Positions 1 to 9,876 of a stretch of 64,000 nt of DNA are shown one piece after another. The notes beneath the pieces are model-generated. The model was not told the origin of the DNA and ran no database searches. It worked only from the letters and a program-made list of their open reading frames with translations. Location: NCBI RefSeq assembly GCF_014649335.1, contig NZ_BMSV01000006.1, forward strand, positions 248,001-312,000, read 5' to 3'. Both the position numbers and the translations under genes were made by a program. The stretch comes from Streptomyces roseolilacinus (GTDB lineage Bacteria; Actinomycetota; Actinomycetes; Streptomycetales; Streptomycetaceae). The number at the start of each line of letters is the position of its first letter. The stretch's first letter is position 1.

Positions 1-156
1 CTCGCGGTCGCCGACAAGGTGACCCAGGGCGAGGGGCTCGTCTCCTCCGACGTGTCGCTGCCGGTCGCGGCGGTGCTGCTGGCCGTGGTGACCGTCGCCG
101 CCACCTGGTTCGCCGGGTGGAAGCTGCGGACCCTGACGCTGGCGGGGGAGGAGTAG
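1..156 (+). CDS. C-terminal end of a membrane protein (partial)
   Basis: Only the last 51 codons are in the window, read in frame 1 up to the TAG at 154-156. They encode a short polar stretch, one clear hydrophobic segment (LPVAAVLLAVVTVAATWF) and a short charged tail ending LAGEE. A single terminal helix with this kind of tail fits the end of an ABC-2 type permease, but nothing in the fragment proves it. The gene lies upstream of the dihydrolipoyl dehydrogenase gene on the same strand, 126 bp away. Confidence 0.6.
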   Translation, partial: LAVADKVTQGEGLVSSDVSLPVAAVLLAVVTVAATWFAGWKLRTLTLAGEE

Positions 157-282
157 GGGCCGGCGCGGGCCGTCCCGGTGGGGACGGCCCCGCAGCGGCC
201 GGGGCCGAGCGGGATTACTGTGGGCCCCGGGCGCGACCCGCACGGCCCGTACGACCCGCACTCACACTCTGGGGAGCAAGCC

Positions 283-1686
<1,404 letters not shown>

Positions 1687-1718
1687 TCGGCCCACCGCGC
1701 CCGGACTCCGGGCGGGGG

Positions 1719-1755
1719 CGGCTCCCCGGGCGGGGCCGCCCCGCCCGGGGAGCCG
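1719..1755. terminator. Bidirectional terminator hairpin between lpdA and the HAD gene
   Basis: Perfect 18-bp inverted repeat: CGGCTCCCCGGGCGGGGC (1719-1736) and its complement at 1738-1755, with almost no loop. It sits in the gap between two convergent genes. There is no T-tract, as is usual in Streptomyces. Confidence 0.75.
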
Positions 1756-1763
1756 CTCGGACC

Positions 1764-2570
1764 TCAGCGGGAGAGCAGCCGCTCCAGGACCACGGCGATG
1801 CCGTCCGCGTCGTTGGTCTCCGTGACCTCGTCGGCCACGGCCTTCAGGTCGCCGTGGGCGTTGGCCATGGCGACGCCGTGCCGGGCCCAGGCGAACATGG
1901 GGATGTCGTTGGGCATGTCGCCGAACGCGATCGTGTCCGCCGCCTTCACGCCCAGGCGGCGGGCCGCCAGGGAGAGGCCGGTCGCCTTGCTGAGGCCCAG
2001 CGGCAGGATCTCCACTATGCCCGCGCCCGCCACCACGACGTCCACGAGCCCGCCGACCACCTGGCGCGCGGTGCTCGCCAGGGCGTCGTCGTCCAGGTCC
2101 GGGTGCTGGACGTACAGCTTGTTCAGCGGCGCCGACCACAGGTCCGCCGGGTCCTCCAGCGGCAGGTACGGCAGCGGGCCGTCCTGCAGCCGGTAGCCGG
2201 AGCCGACCAGCACCTCGCCGTCCAGGCCGTCGCGGCTCGCGGCCAGCGCCAGCGGGCCCACCTCGGCCTCCAGCTTCGCCAGGGCGATTCCCGCCAGCTG
2301 CCGGTCCAGGGTCACCGACGTCAGCAGCCGGTGCTCGCCCGCGTGGTAGACCTGCGCGCCCTGGCCGCACACCGCGAGTCCCTCGTAGCCGAGTTCGTCG
2401 AGGATGTGGCGGGTCCAGGGCACGGACCGGCCGGTGACCACGATGTGCGCGGCGCCCGCCGCCGCGGCGGCGGCGAGCGCGTCACGCGTGCGCTGCGACA
2501 CCGTGTCGTCGGAGCGCAGCAGCGTCCCGTCGAGGTCCGTCGCGACGAGCCGGTAGGGGAGGGAGCTCAC
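1764..2570 (-). CDS. Cof-type HAD-superfamily phosphatase
   Basis: Haloacid-dehalogenase fold hydrolase, 268 residues, probably acting on a small phosphorylated metabolite; the substrate cannot be read from sequence. HAD motif I is DLDGTLL (residues 12-18, with the two catalytic Asp), motif II is in HIVVTGRS, and motif IV is GDMPNDIPMF near residue 220. The layout with a large cap matches the Cof/YbiV subgroup. The GTG start at 2570 overlaps the serS stop (GTGA), so the two are translationally coupled and co-transcribed from upstream of serS. A longer in-frame extension upstream would run through serS in the wrong frame and is rejected. Confidence 0.9.
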   Translation of the reverse strand: MSSLPYRLVATDLDGTLLRSDDTVSQRTRDALAAAAAAGAAHIVVTGRSVPWTRHILDELGYEGLAVCGQGAQVYHAGEHRLLTSVTLDRQLAGIALAKLEAEVGPLALAASRDGLDGEVLVGSGYRLQDGPLPYLPLEDPADLWSAPLNKLYVQHPDLDDDALASTARQVVGGLVDVVVAGAGIVEILPLGLSKATGLSLAARRLGVKAADTIAFGDMPNDIPMFAWARHGVAMANAHGDLKAVADEVTETNDADGIAVVLERLLSR

Positions 2571-3844
2571 TTGGCCACGGGCTCCAGCAGTTCCCGCCCG
2601 CCGAGGTACGGCCGCAGGACCTCGGGGACGCGGACCGAGCCGTCGGCCAGCTGGTGGTTCTCCAGGATCGCCACGATCGTGCGCGGCACGGCGCACAGCG
2701 TGCCGTTCAGCGTGGAGAGGGGCTGGACCTTCTTGCCGTCGCGCATGCGCACGGACAGGCGGCGAGCCTGGAAGCTGTCGCAGTTCGACGCGGAGGTCAG
2801 CTCGCGGTACTTGCCCTGCGTCGGGATCCACGCCTCGCAGTCGTACTTGCGCGACGCGGACGCGCCCAGGTCACCGCTGGCCACGTCGATCACCTGGAAC
2901 GGCAGTTCCAGCGCGGTCAGCCACTGCTTCTCCCACTCCAGCAGCCGCTTGTGCTCGGCCTCGGCCTCCTCCGGCGCGACGTACGAGAACATCTCGACCT
3001 TGTCGAACTGGTGGACGCGGAAGATGCCGCGGGTGTCCTTGCCGTACGTGCCGGCCTCGCGGCGGTAGCAGGGGGAGAAGCCCGCGTACCGCAGCGGCAG
3101 CTTGTCGGCGTCGACGATCTCGTCCATGTGGTACGCGGCGAGCGGCACCTCGGAGGTGCCGACCAGGTAGTAGTCGTCCTTCTCCAGGTGGTAGACGTTC
3201 TCCGCGGCCTGGCCGAGGAAGCCGGTGCCCTCCATGGCGCGCGGGCGGACCAGCGTCGGCGTGAGCATCGGGATGAACCCGGCCTCCGTGGCCTGCGCGA
3301 TCGCCGCGTTGACCAGGGCGAGTTCCAGCAGCGCGCCGACGCCCGTCAGGTAGTAGAAGCGCGAGCCGGACACCTTGGCGCCGCGCTCGACGTCGATGGC
3401 GCCCAGCGCCTCGCCGAGCTCCAGGTGGTCCTTCGGCTCGAAGCCCTCGGCGGCGAAGTCGCGGATCGTGCCGTGCGTCTCCAGGACGACGAAGTCCTCC
3501 TCGCCGCCGACCGGGACGTCCGGGTGGACGATGTTGCCGAGCTGGAGCAGCAGGCGACGGGTCTCCTCGTCGGCCTCGTGCTGCTCGGCGTCGGCGGCCT
3601 TGACGTCGGCCTTCAGCTGTTCGGCCCGCTTGAGCAGCTCGGCCTTCTCCTCGGCGGACGCCTTGGGGATCAGCTTGCCGAGCGACTTCTGTTCGGAGCG
3701 GAGCTCGTCGAAGCGGACGCCGGACGACCTGCGCCGCTCATCGGCGGAGAGCAGGGCGTCGACGAGGTCGACGTCCTCTCCACGGGCGCGCTGGGAGGCG
3801 CGAACACGGTCGGGGTCCTCACGGAGCAGGCGAAGGTCAATCAC
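2567..3844 (-). CDS. serS: Seryl-tRNA synthetase
   Basis: Class II aminoacyl-tRNA synthetase charging tRNA-Ser, 425 residues, full family length. The N-terminal third is the long helical tRNA-binding arm, rich in Glu, Lys and Ala (residues ~25-110). The catalytic core follows with motif 2 (AGFSPCYRREAGTYGKDTRG, the ATP and class II arginine loop) and motif 3 near GTLCAVPRTIVAILE. It is the first gene of a two-gene operon with the overlapping HAD phosphatase. The promoter must lie in the 490-bp region upstream that carries the DnaA-box cluster. Confidence 0.97.
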   Translation of the reverse strand: MIDLRLLREDPDRVRASQRARGEDVDLVDALLSADERRRSSGVRFDELRSEQKSLGKLIPKASAEEKAELLKRAEQLKADVKAADAEQHEADEETRRLLLQLGNIVHPDVPVGGEEDFVVLETHGTIRDFAAEGFEPKDHLELGEALGAIDVERGAKVSGSRFYYLTGVGALLELALVNAAIAQATEAGFIPMLTPTLVRPRAMEGTGFLGQAAENVYHLEKDDYYLVGTSEVPLAAYHMDEIVDADKLPLRYAGFSPCYRREAGTYGKDTRGIFRVHQFDKVEMFSYVAPEEAEAEHKRLLEWEKQWLTALELPFQVIDVASGDLGASASRKYDCEAWIPTQGKYRELTSASNCDSFQARRLSVRMRDGKKVQPLSTLNGTLCAVPRTIVAILENHQLADGSVRVPEVLRPYLGGRELLEPVAK

Positions 3845-3991
3845 CCCTCCAGGCTACCGGTGTGCACCGGCCGCACCCCACCGCGTATCGCCTCCGCCCG
3901 AGCATGTCGTTCTGTCCCAATTGACAGGTTTGGTGGCTATCGCGGTGAAAAATTACTCTTTCTCGGGTTAGGGGAGTTCCACGCGCGTAAC

Positions 3992-4311
3992 TTGTCCACA
4001 GAGGCGGCCGGGGGGAAATGTTATCCACAGGCTGTGTGGAAGAGGTGTGGACTTCGGAACCAGTCACTCCGGAAGAAGTGCACAGAGCCCTGGTTTCGTC
4101 ACTCAAACCCGCCTCAGACGCTCATTCGAGTGGGAATTCTTCGCTCTAAAGGGTCGATCAGAGGAATTGGGGTGACGCGAAGGGATAAAGCGGACTGTGG
4201 ATGTCCACACAGTCGCTCAGCGGATTTATCGACCTTGTCCGGTTCCGGGAGGAGTTGGGGAGGGCCGGGATATCGACTTGTCCCCAGGCGGCCTCCCCGG
4301 TCTGTGGATAA
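3992..4311. repeat. Cluster of DnaA-box-like 9-mers upstream of serS
   Basis: The 488-bp gap between the pheA 3' end and the serS start holds three exact strong boxes: TTGTCCACA (3992-4000), TTATCCACA (4021-4029) and TGTGGATAA (4303-4311, reverse). One-mismatch copies are ATGTCCACA (4201-4209) and TTGTCCCCA (4278-4286). Weaker reverse copies start at 4035, 4046 and 4196; the last overlaps 4201 to make a near-palindrome. TTGTCCACA and TTATCCACA are the boxes preferred by Streptomyces DnaA. I see no gene here. The cluster could titrate DnaA or regulate serS. Confidence 0.7.
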
Positions 4312-4332
4312 CTCTGGTCCCGGTGGGGAGGG

Positions 4333-5271
4333 TCAGGCGCCCCGGCCGTCCTGGCAACGCGCCAGCCAGTCCGCCGCCGTGGTGAAGTCGGCGTCCGACG
4401 TCCCGGGCCGCAGCGCCCGCACCTCGTCGACCCCGACACCCGCCCGCGGATACGACCCCAGGAAACGCACGTTCGGGCAGATCCGCTTCAGTCCCATCAG
4501 CGCCTCGCCCACCCGCCGGTCCGCGATGTGCCCCTCGGCGTCCACCGCGAAGCAGTAGTTCCCGATTCCCGCGCCCGTGGGACGCGACTGGATCAGCATC
4601 AGGTTGACGCCGCGCACCGCGAACTCCTGGAGGAGCTCCAGCAGGGCGCCCGGATGGTCGTCCCGCAGCCAGATCACCATCGACGTCTTGTCCGCGCCCG
4701 TCGGCGCCGCCGGCCGCGCCGGCCGGCCCACCAGCACGAACCGCGTCTCGGCGTTCTCCGCGTCGTGGATCTCCGTGACCAGCGCCTCCAGCCCGTACGT
4801 CGCCGCCGCGAACTCCCCCGCGAACGCCGCGTCGTACCGGCCCTCCTGCACCAGCCGCGCCCCGTCCGCGTTCGACGCGGCCGACTCCCACACCGCGTCC
4901 GGCAGGTGGGCGCGCAGCCAGTTGCGCACCTGCGGCTGCGCCACCGGGTGGCCGGTCACCGTCTTGATGTCGGCCTGCTTCGTGCCCGGCCGCACCAGCA
5001 GGGCGAACGCGATGGGCAGCAGCACCTCGCGGTAGATCATCAGCGGCCGGCCCGACGCCAGCTCGTCGAGGGTCGCGGTGACCCCGCCCTCCACCGAGTT
5101 CTCGATCGGCACGAGGGCGGCGGCCGCCTCCCCGTTGCGCACGGCGTCCAGGGCGGCTGGTACCGACACCATCGGCACCAGCTCGCGCGTCGCGGCTTCC
5201 GGGAGGGTGCGCAGCGCCGCCTCGGTGAAGGTTCCCTCGGGGCCGAGATAGGTGAATCGCGTGGCCGACAT
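4333..5271 (-). CDS. pheA: Prephenate dehydratase
   Basis: Converts prephenate to phenylpyruvate in phenylalanine biosynthesis; 312 residues, a stand-alone enzyme without chorismate mutase. Visible motifs are the N-terminal YLGPEGTFTEAAL, the substrate loop ENSVEGGVTATLD near residue 77, the catalytic TRFVLVGR, and a C-terminal ACT domain (GALLELLQEFAVRGVNLMLI) that normally gives feedback control by Phe. The ATG at 5271 starts MSATRFTYLGPEG; an extension to 5322 adds only Arg-rich sequence and lacks family character. It lies 81 bp downstream of the DyP peroxidase gene on the same strand and could be read from it. Confidence 0.95.
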   Translation of the reverse strand: MSATRFTYLGPEGTFTEAALRTLPEAATRELVPMVSVPAALDAVRNGEAAAALVPIENSVEGGVTATLDELASGRPLMIYREVLLPIAFALLVRPGTKQADIKTVTGHPVAQPQVRNWLRAHLPDAVWESAASNADGARLVQEGRYDAAFAGEFAAATYGLEALVTEIHDAENAETRFVLVGRPARPAAPTGADKTSMVIWLRDDHPGALLELLQEFAVRGVNLMLIQSRPTGAGIGNYCFAVDAEGHIADRRVGEALMGLKRICPNVRFLGSYPRAGVGVDEVRALRPGTSDADFTTAADWLARCQDGRGA

Positions 5272-5352
5272 ACCGGTCACCCTAATGCGCCCGCCCCCGC
5301 GCCGCTCACGCTTCCGGACCATCCCTCCGCCGTGATCCGGACGCCCGTGCGA

Positions 5353-6594
5353 TCACGCCTCCAGCAGTCGCTGCCCCACGTACTCCCCGTCCGCCGGACC
5401 GCCCGGCACCGCGAAGAGGGCGCTCGACTCGTGCCGGATGAACGGGGACAGCGCGTCACCCCGGTCCAGCTTCCGCTGCACCGGCACGAACCCCTTCCGC
5501 GGGTCGGCCTGCCAGCAGACGAACAGCAGCCCCGCGTCCGGCGTGCCGTCCGGGCCGATCCCGTCGTGGTACGAGAAGGGGCGGCGCAGCATCGTCGCCC
5601 CGCCGTTCTGCTCGGGCGCCGAGATCCGCGCGTGCGCGTCGGCCGGGATCACCGGCCTGTCGTCCGGCCCCAGCTTGTCCAGGTCCGGCTCCGTCGTCTC
5701 CGTGCCGCCCGTGAGCGGGGCGCCGTCGGACTTGCGCCGGCCTATGACCGCCTCCTGGTCCTTCAGCCGCAGCTTCTCCCAGTCGTCGAGCAGCATCCGG
5801 ATCCGCCGCACCACCGCGTAGGACCCGCCGGTCATCCACGGCTGCGCCCCACCGGGTGCGACGAAGACGTGCCCGTCGAAACCGGGGTCGGTCGGCTTCG
5901 GGTTGCCCGTGCCGTCGATCTGCCCCATCAGGTTGCGGGCCGTCCTGGGGTGCGCGGTCGCGCCGGGCGAGCGGTTGAAGCCGTTCATCTGCCAGCGCAC
6001 CCTCGCCGCCGCGCCCGCCTCCCGCTGGAGGGTGCGCAGCGCGTGGAACGCGACCAGCGCGTCGTCGGCGCCGACCTGCACCCACAGGTCGCCGCCGGAC
6101 CGCTTCGGGTCGAGCTGGTCGGAGGAGAACACCGGCAGCGGCTCCAGCTGCTGCGGCCGCCGCGCCACCAGCCCCGTGCGGTCGAAGAAGGACGCGCCGA
6201 ACCCGAACGTGATCGTCAGGGAGCACGGTCCCGCGTCCCCCGCGACCCCGCTGTCCGCGCTGCCCGCCGGCTCGCCCGCCATCAGCGGTTCGGCCGCCGC
6301 CGACCAGCGGCGCATCAGCGCGACGGCCTCCTTGCGGCCCGCGCCCGGCGCCAGGTCGAACGCCACCAGGTGGCCGCGCGCCTGAGCGGGCTGCACGATC
6401 CCCGCCTGGTGGGCGCCGCGGAACGGCACCCGCGCCGAACCCACCGTCGCCAGTGCCGGCCCTCCGCCGTCGCCGTCGCCGAGGACCGCGTGTCCCGCGG
6501 CGCCGCCGGCCGCGCCGAGCGCGAGCCCCGTCGCCCCGGCCGCGCCCACGGTGCCGAGGAGCCGGCGCCTCGAAATCTCCAGGTTGTCGCTCAT
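5353..6594 (-). CDS. Tat-exported DyP-type haem peroxidase (EfeB-like)
   Basis: Dye-decolorizing peroxidase of the EfeB branch, 413 residues. The N-terminus is a twin-arginine signal (SRRRLLG at residues 8-14, then a hydrophobic Ala/Gly stretch), so it is folded with haem and exported. The DyP signature GxxDG appears as GQIDGTGNP, followed by the VAPGGAQPWMTGGSYAVVRR core strand and a late His-containing segment (ADAHARIS) that fits the proximal haem ligand. It is the last gene of the copper operon, 7 bp after the CopC-CopD gene. In Streptomyces, DyP enzymes travel with copper proteins and have been tied to extracellular oxidation; that role is inferred here from context. Confidence 0.9.
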   Translation of the reverse strand: MSDNLEISRRRLLGTVGAAGATGLALGAAGGAAGHAVLGDGDGGGPALATVGSARVPFRGAHQAGIVQPAQARGHLVAFDLAPGAGRKEAVALMRRWSAAAEPLMAGEPAGSADSGVAGDAGPCSLTITFGFGASFFDRTGLVARRPQQLEPLPVFSSDQLDPKRSGGDLWVQVGADDALVAFHALRTLQREAGAAARVRWQMNGFNRSPGATAHPRTARNLMGQIDGTGNPKPTDPGFDGHVFVAPGGAQPWMTGGSYAVVRRIRMLLDDWEKLRLKDQEAVIGRRKSDGAPLTGGTETTEPDLDKLGPDDRPVIPADAHARISAPEQNGGATMLRRPFSYHDGIGPDGTPDAGLLFVCWQADPRKGFVPVQRKLDRGDALSPFIRHESSALFAVPGGPADGEYVGQRLLEA

Positions 6595-6601
6595 AGTCAG
6601 G

Positions 6602-8584
6602 TCAACCGATCTTCACGTTCTCGTCGATGGTGGTCTGGTCGATGTCGGACGTCCGCACCGTCACCCGGATGCGCCAGTCCCCCGGCATGGGGAGCCGCGC
6701 CTCGCGGGCGGTCCACCGGCCCGCGGCGTCCCGGTCGAGCACGACCGGGAGCGGCCCGATCTCCTGCGCGTCGAGCGTGAACGACACCTTCAGCTCGGCC
6801 ACGTCGCGCGGCCGCCCGTCCGCCCCCTCGACGGCGACCCGGAGCGTGTTGCCCCCGGACCGTCCGGGGTCGAGGTTCAGCCGCACGGTGCCGGTGCCGT
6901 TCGGGCCGCCCGTGTCGAACGGCAGGCTGACGTCGACCGGCCGGTCCGGTACGGCGGTCGCGGTGGCGGCCTGCATCCGGTCGGCCTGCTCCTGCGTACG
7001 GCCCGGCTCGGTCGTGGTGAGGGCGGTGGTCACCCCGAGGAGCACCACGACGACGGCCGTCTCGGCGAGCACGGAGCGGCGCAGCCCGGCCCGCGCCGGG
7101 TCGGCGTCCCGCACCCGCCGCTTGCGGGCGACCGCGACGGCGGCCCGCTGCCGCGCGAGCTGGGCGGCGCGTACCGGATCGGCGACGGCCCCGGGGGCCG
7201 CGCCCGCGTCCCCGCGACCCGCGCCGCCGTCCTGCGCCCCGTCCGCGTCCTCGGCCGCCTCCGGGTCCTCCGCGTCCTTCCCGTACGCCGGGCCGCGCGT
7301 CGTCTCCGTGAGCTGCCGCGTCCAGCGGCGGGAGACCCAGCCGACGCCCAGCAGGACGGCGACGAGCCCCACCTTCACCAGCAGCAGCCGCCCGTACGCG
7401 GTGCCGGTCAGCGCCGTCCACGTACCGACCTGCCGCCACGACTGGTACAGGCCGGTCGCGGCCAGCACCGCCACGGCGCCGAACGCGAGCCGCGAGTACC
7501 GCCGGACGGCGGCCCCCTCGATGGACGGCACCCGGTACAGCGCGACGACCAGCGTCGCGAGACCGCCCAGCCAGCCCGCGACGGCGAGCAGGTGCAGCAC
7601 GTCCAGCGGCATGGCGAGCGCGGGCTGCACCCCGGTCGACGCGTGCTCCGACAGCGCCCACGTCCCGGCGATCCCGGCCGCGACGATCGTCCCGCCGACC
7701 GCCAGCCCGTACACCAGGTCCCGCCGGTCCCCCGGCCCCTCCCGCCGTGCGTACGGCCCGAAGAGCACCGCGACGAACAGCGCCGACGCCCCGGCGAGCA
7801 GCAGCCGGGAGGTGAGGGCGGCGCCGGTCCCGGTGTCCAGCACCCCCTGCAGCACGCCGAGGTCGAAGGCGTCGCCCAGCCTCCCCGACCCCGTGTACGG
7901 CCCGCGCAGCATCAGCAGCGCCAGCGTGGCGGCGGTGAACGCCACCCAGCCGTACGCGACGAGCCGCTGCACCGGCCGCGCGGACGCGCCGCGCGGCCAG
8001 CAGGCCAGGACGAACGCGCAACCGCCCACCAGCACGACGAAGCCCGCGTACGACACGTACCGCCCGATGTCGTACAGCCGGCCGACGAGCCCGCCGCCCG
8101 GCTCCTGCCGCGGCAGGACGACCTTCGTGGCGGACGGTTTGCCGATGGAGAAGCTGAACGCCCCGGAGATCGGGTGGCTGTCCGCGGAGACGGCCTGCCA
8201 CGCCACGACGTACGTGCCCTCCGGCAGCCCGTCGCGCAGATCGACGCCGTACCGGACGACCGAGCCGCTGCACAGGTCGCGCAGCTCCCCGGTGTCGGCG
8301 CGCCTGCCGCTCGGTTCGAGCACGCGGATGCTGTCGTCGCCGAGGGCGACCTGCTCGGAGAAGGTCAGCGTGACGCGCTGCGGTGCGGTGGCGGCCACCG
8401 CCCCGTCCACCGGGTCGCTGCCGGTCAGCGTGGAGTGCGCCGACGCCGTGCCGGACAGCGCGGTGCCGAGCAGCGCCGCGGTGAGCAGCAGCAGTGCCAG
8501 CAGCCGGTGCGCCGGGGTCGGTCGGGCCGGCGGCCGGAGCGCCGGGTGCGCGGCGGCTCCGGGGTGGGGGGCGTTGGCCGTCAT
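6602..8584 (-). CDS. CopC-CopD fusion copper transport protein (YcnJ-like)
   Basis: A 660-residue fusion. After a signal peptide ending GTASA, the mature chain begins with His (HSTLTGSDPVDG), the CopC N-terminal Cu(II) ligand, and continues as a CopC cupredoxin-like domain to about residue 150. A CopD membrane domain with about eight helices follows, then a low-complexity Ala/Asp/Glu cytoplasmic stretch (near residues 420-480), a further helix and an extracytoplasmic C-terminal domain resembling the YcnJ/YtkA tail. CopC-CopD proteins bind periplasmic copper and pass it across the membrane. The ATG at 8584 follows GAGGACC. It sits between the PCuAC and DyP genes, consistent with copper delivery. 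Confidence 0.9.
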   Translation of the reverse strand: MTANAPHPGAAAHPALRPPARPTPAHRLLALLLLTAALLGTALSGTASAHSTLTGSDPVDGAVAATAPQRVTLTFSEQVALGDDSIRVLEPSGRRADTGELRDLCSGSVVRYGVDLRDGLPEGTYVVAWQAVSADSHPISGAFSFSIGKPSATKVVLPRQEPGGGLVGRLYDIGRYVSYAGFVVLVGGCAFVLACWPRGASARPVQRLVAYGWVAFTAATLALLMLRGPYTGSGRLGDAFDLGVLQGVLDTGTGAALTSRLLLAGASALFVAVLFGPYARREGPGDRRDLVYGLAVGGTIVAAGIAGTWALSEHASTGVQPALAMPLDVLHLLAVAGWLGGLATLVVALYRVPSIEGAAVRRYSRLAFGAVAVLAATGLYQSWRQVGTWTALTGTAYGRLLLVKVGLVAVLLGVGWVSRRWTRQLTETTRGPAYGKDAEDPEAAEDADGAQDGGAGRGDAGAAPGAVADPVRAAQLARQRAAVAVARKRRVRDADPARAGLRRSVLAETAVVVVLLGVTTALTTTEPGRTQEQADRMQAATATAVPDRPVDVSLPFDTGGPNGTGTVRLNLDPGRSGGNTLRVAVEGADGRPRDVAELKVSFTLDAQEIGPLPVVLDRDAAGRWTAREARLPMPGDWRIRVTVRTSDIDQTTIDENVKIG

Positions 8585-8600
8585 GGTGGGTCCTCGTCGC

Positions 8601-9131
8601 TCAGTGCCGCGTGCCGTCGTGCTGCGGCGGCTGCCCGTGGGCGTCGTGTCCGCTGTGCTCGCCGGACCGCTGCGGGTTGTGGGTCCTGGCCTCGACCGGG
8701 ACCTCGACCTCGATCGGATCGGACTTCTCGAAGTGCAGCTCGATCCTGACCTTGTCGCCCTGCTTCACCGTGCGCTTCAGCTCCATGAACATCAGGTGGC
8801 TGCCACCGCGCTCCAGCCTCAGCTCGCCGTGCGCGGGCAGGTCGAAGGACTCGACCTGCCGCATCTTCCGGTCCTTCGTCTCGTGCATCTGCACGTCGTC
8901 GGAGAGGTCGCTGGTGACGGACGTGAGCGTGTCCCCGGCGCCGCCGGCGTTGGTGACGGTGAGGAAGCCGCCCGCCATGTCGGCGTTCACCGGCTCCGGG
9001 ATGAAAGCTCCGCTGACCTCCGGCCGCGGTGCGCCGTCCGCCGGGCCGGCGGACGAGCAGCCGCCCAGCGCCAGGCCCGCGACGAGCGCGAGCGCGGCGG
9101 GGAGGGCGGCGGTGGTGGTGCTGCGGATCAC
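8601..9131 (-). CDS. PCu(A)C-type copper chaperone lipoprotein
   Basis: Copper(I) chaperone of the PCuAC/DUF461 family, 176 residues, which passes copper to cytochrome c oxidase assembly factors. A lipobox (LALGGCSS) follows a short signal sequence, so it is anchored outside the membrane. The copper motif H-(M)X10-M-X21-H-X-M is present: His and Met in QMHETKDRKM, then GGSHLMFM. The tail is His-rich (HSGHDAHGQPPQH), which may add metal binding. The GTG start at 9131 overlaps the stop of the Sco1 gene (GTGA), so the two are translationally coupled. Confidence 0.92.
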   Translation of the reverse strand: MIRSTTTAALPAALALVAGLALGGCSSAGPADGAPRPEVSGAFIPEPVNADMAGGFLTVTNAGGAGDTLTSVTSDLSDDVQMHETKDRKMRQVESFDLPAHGELRLERGGSHLMFMELKRTVKQGDKVRIELHFEKSDPIEVEVPVEARTHNPQRSGEHSGHDAHGQPPQHDGTRH

Positions 9132-9826
9132 GGGTTCTCTCCACGGATGAGCTTCGGCAGGTCCTTGGCGTACTCCTCGACGGTGGTGTTCTCGCCGTAG
9201 ACGACGTAGCCGCGGTCGTTCTTCGGCGAGAACGCCATCACCTGCGCGCCGTGCATGGAGACGATCTTCCCGTCCGCGTCCTTGGACGGCGGGTCGATGC
9301 CGATGCCGAGCTGGCGGGCGCCGGCCTGGATCTTCGGGAACTCGCCGCTGAGGCCGACGAAGCCGGGGTCGCCCGCGGACGGCAGCCACTTGGCGAGCTC
9401 GGCGGGGGTGTCGCGCTCGGGGTCGGTGGTGACGAAGACGACCTCCAGCTTGTCGCGGTCGGCCTTGGGCAGCTGCTTCATCGCGTCGGCGAGGTTGCTC
9501 ATGGTCAACGGGCACACGTCGGGGCAGTGCGTGTAGCCGAAGTAGACGAGGGTCGGCTTGCCCTTGGTGCGCTCGCGCAGGTCGTACGGCTTGCCCGTGG
9601 TGTCCGTGAGGACGAGGTCCGGCTTCTCGAACGGCCGGTCCAGGATCGTGCCGGGCTTCCCGGCGTCGGGCGCCACCGACACGTCGGCGACGGGGCTGTT
9701 GCCCGTGTCCGAGCCGGTGCTGCACGCGGACAGGACCAGGGCGGACGCGGCGGCGAGCGCCGCGGCGGCCAGCTGGGTGCGCCGGGCCGCCCGACGGGGC
9801 CGCGCGGCGTTGAGGACGTTACGCAT
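9128..9826 (-). CDS. SCO1/SenC-family copper chaperone lipoprotein
   Basis: Thioredoxin-fold copper chaperone for CuA assembly in cytochrome c oxidase, 232 residues. An Arg-rich start, a hydrophobic core and the lipobox LVLSACST mark an exported lipoprotein. The CxxxC copper/thiol motif is TLVYFGYTHCPDVC, and the third ligand His is in SMHGAQVMAF near residue 192. Residues FVTTDPERDTPAEL are typical of the family. Start ATG at 9826. It is the second gene of the operon, 50 bp after YcnI and overlapping the PCuAC gene. Confidence 0.93.
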   Translation of the reverse strand: MRNVLNAARPRRAARRTQLAAAALAAASALVLSACSTGSDTGNSPVADVSVAPDAGKPGTILDRPFEKPDLVLTDTTGKPYDLRERTKGKPTLVYFGYTHCPDVCPLTMSNLADAMKQLPKADRDKLEVVFVTTDPERDTPAELAKWLPSAGDPGFVGLSGEFPKIQAGARQLGIGIDPPSKDADGKIVSMHGAQVMAFSPKNDRGYVVYGENTTVEEYAKDLPKLIRGENP

Positions 9827-9876
9827 CACGTGTTCTCTCACATCACTAGGAGGGCGGAGGGTGGGGGCGTCGGGTC

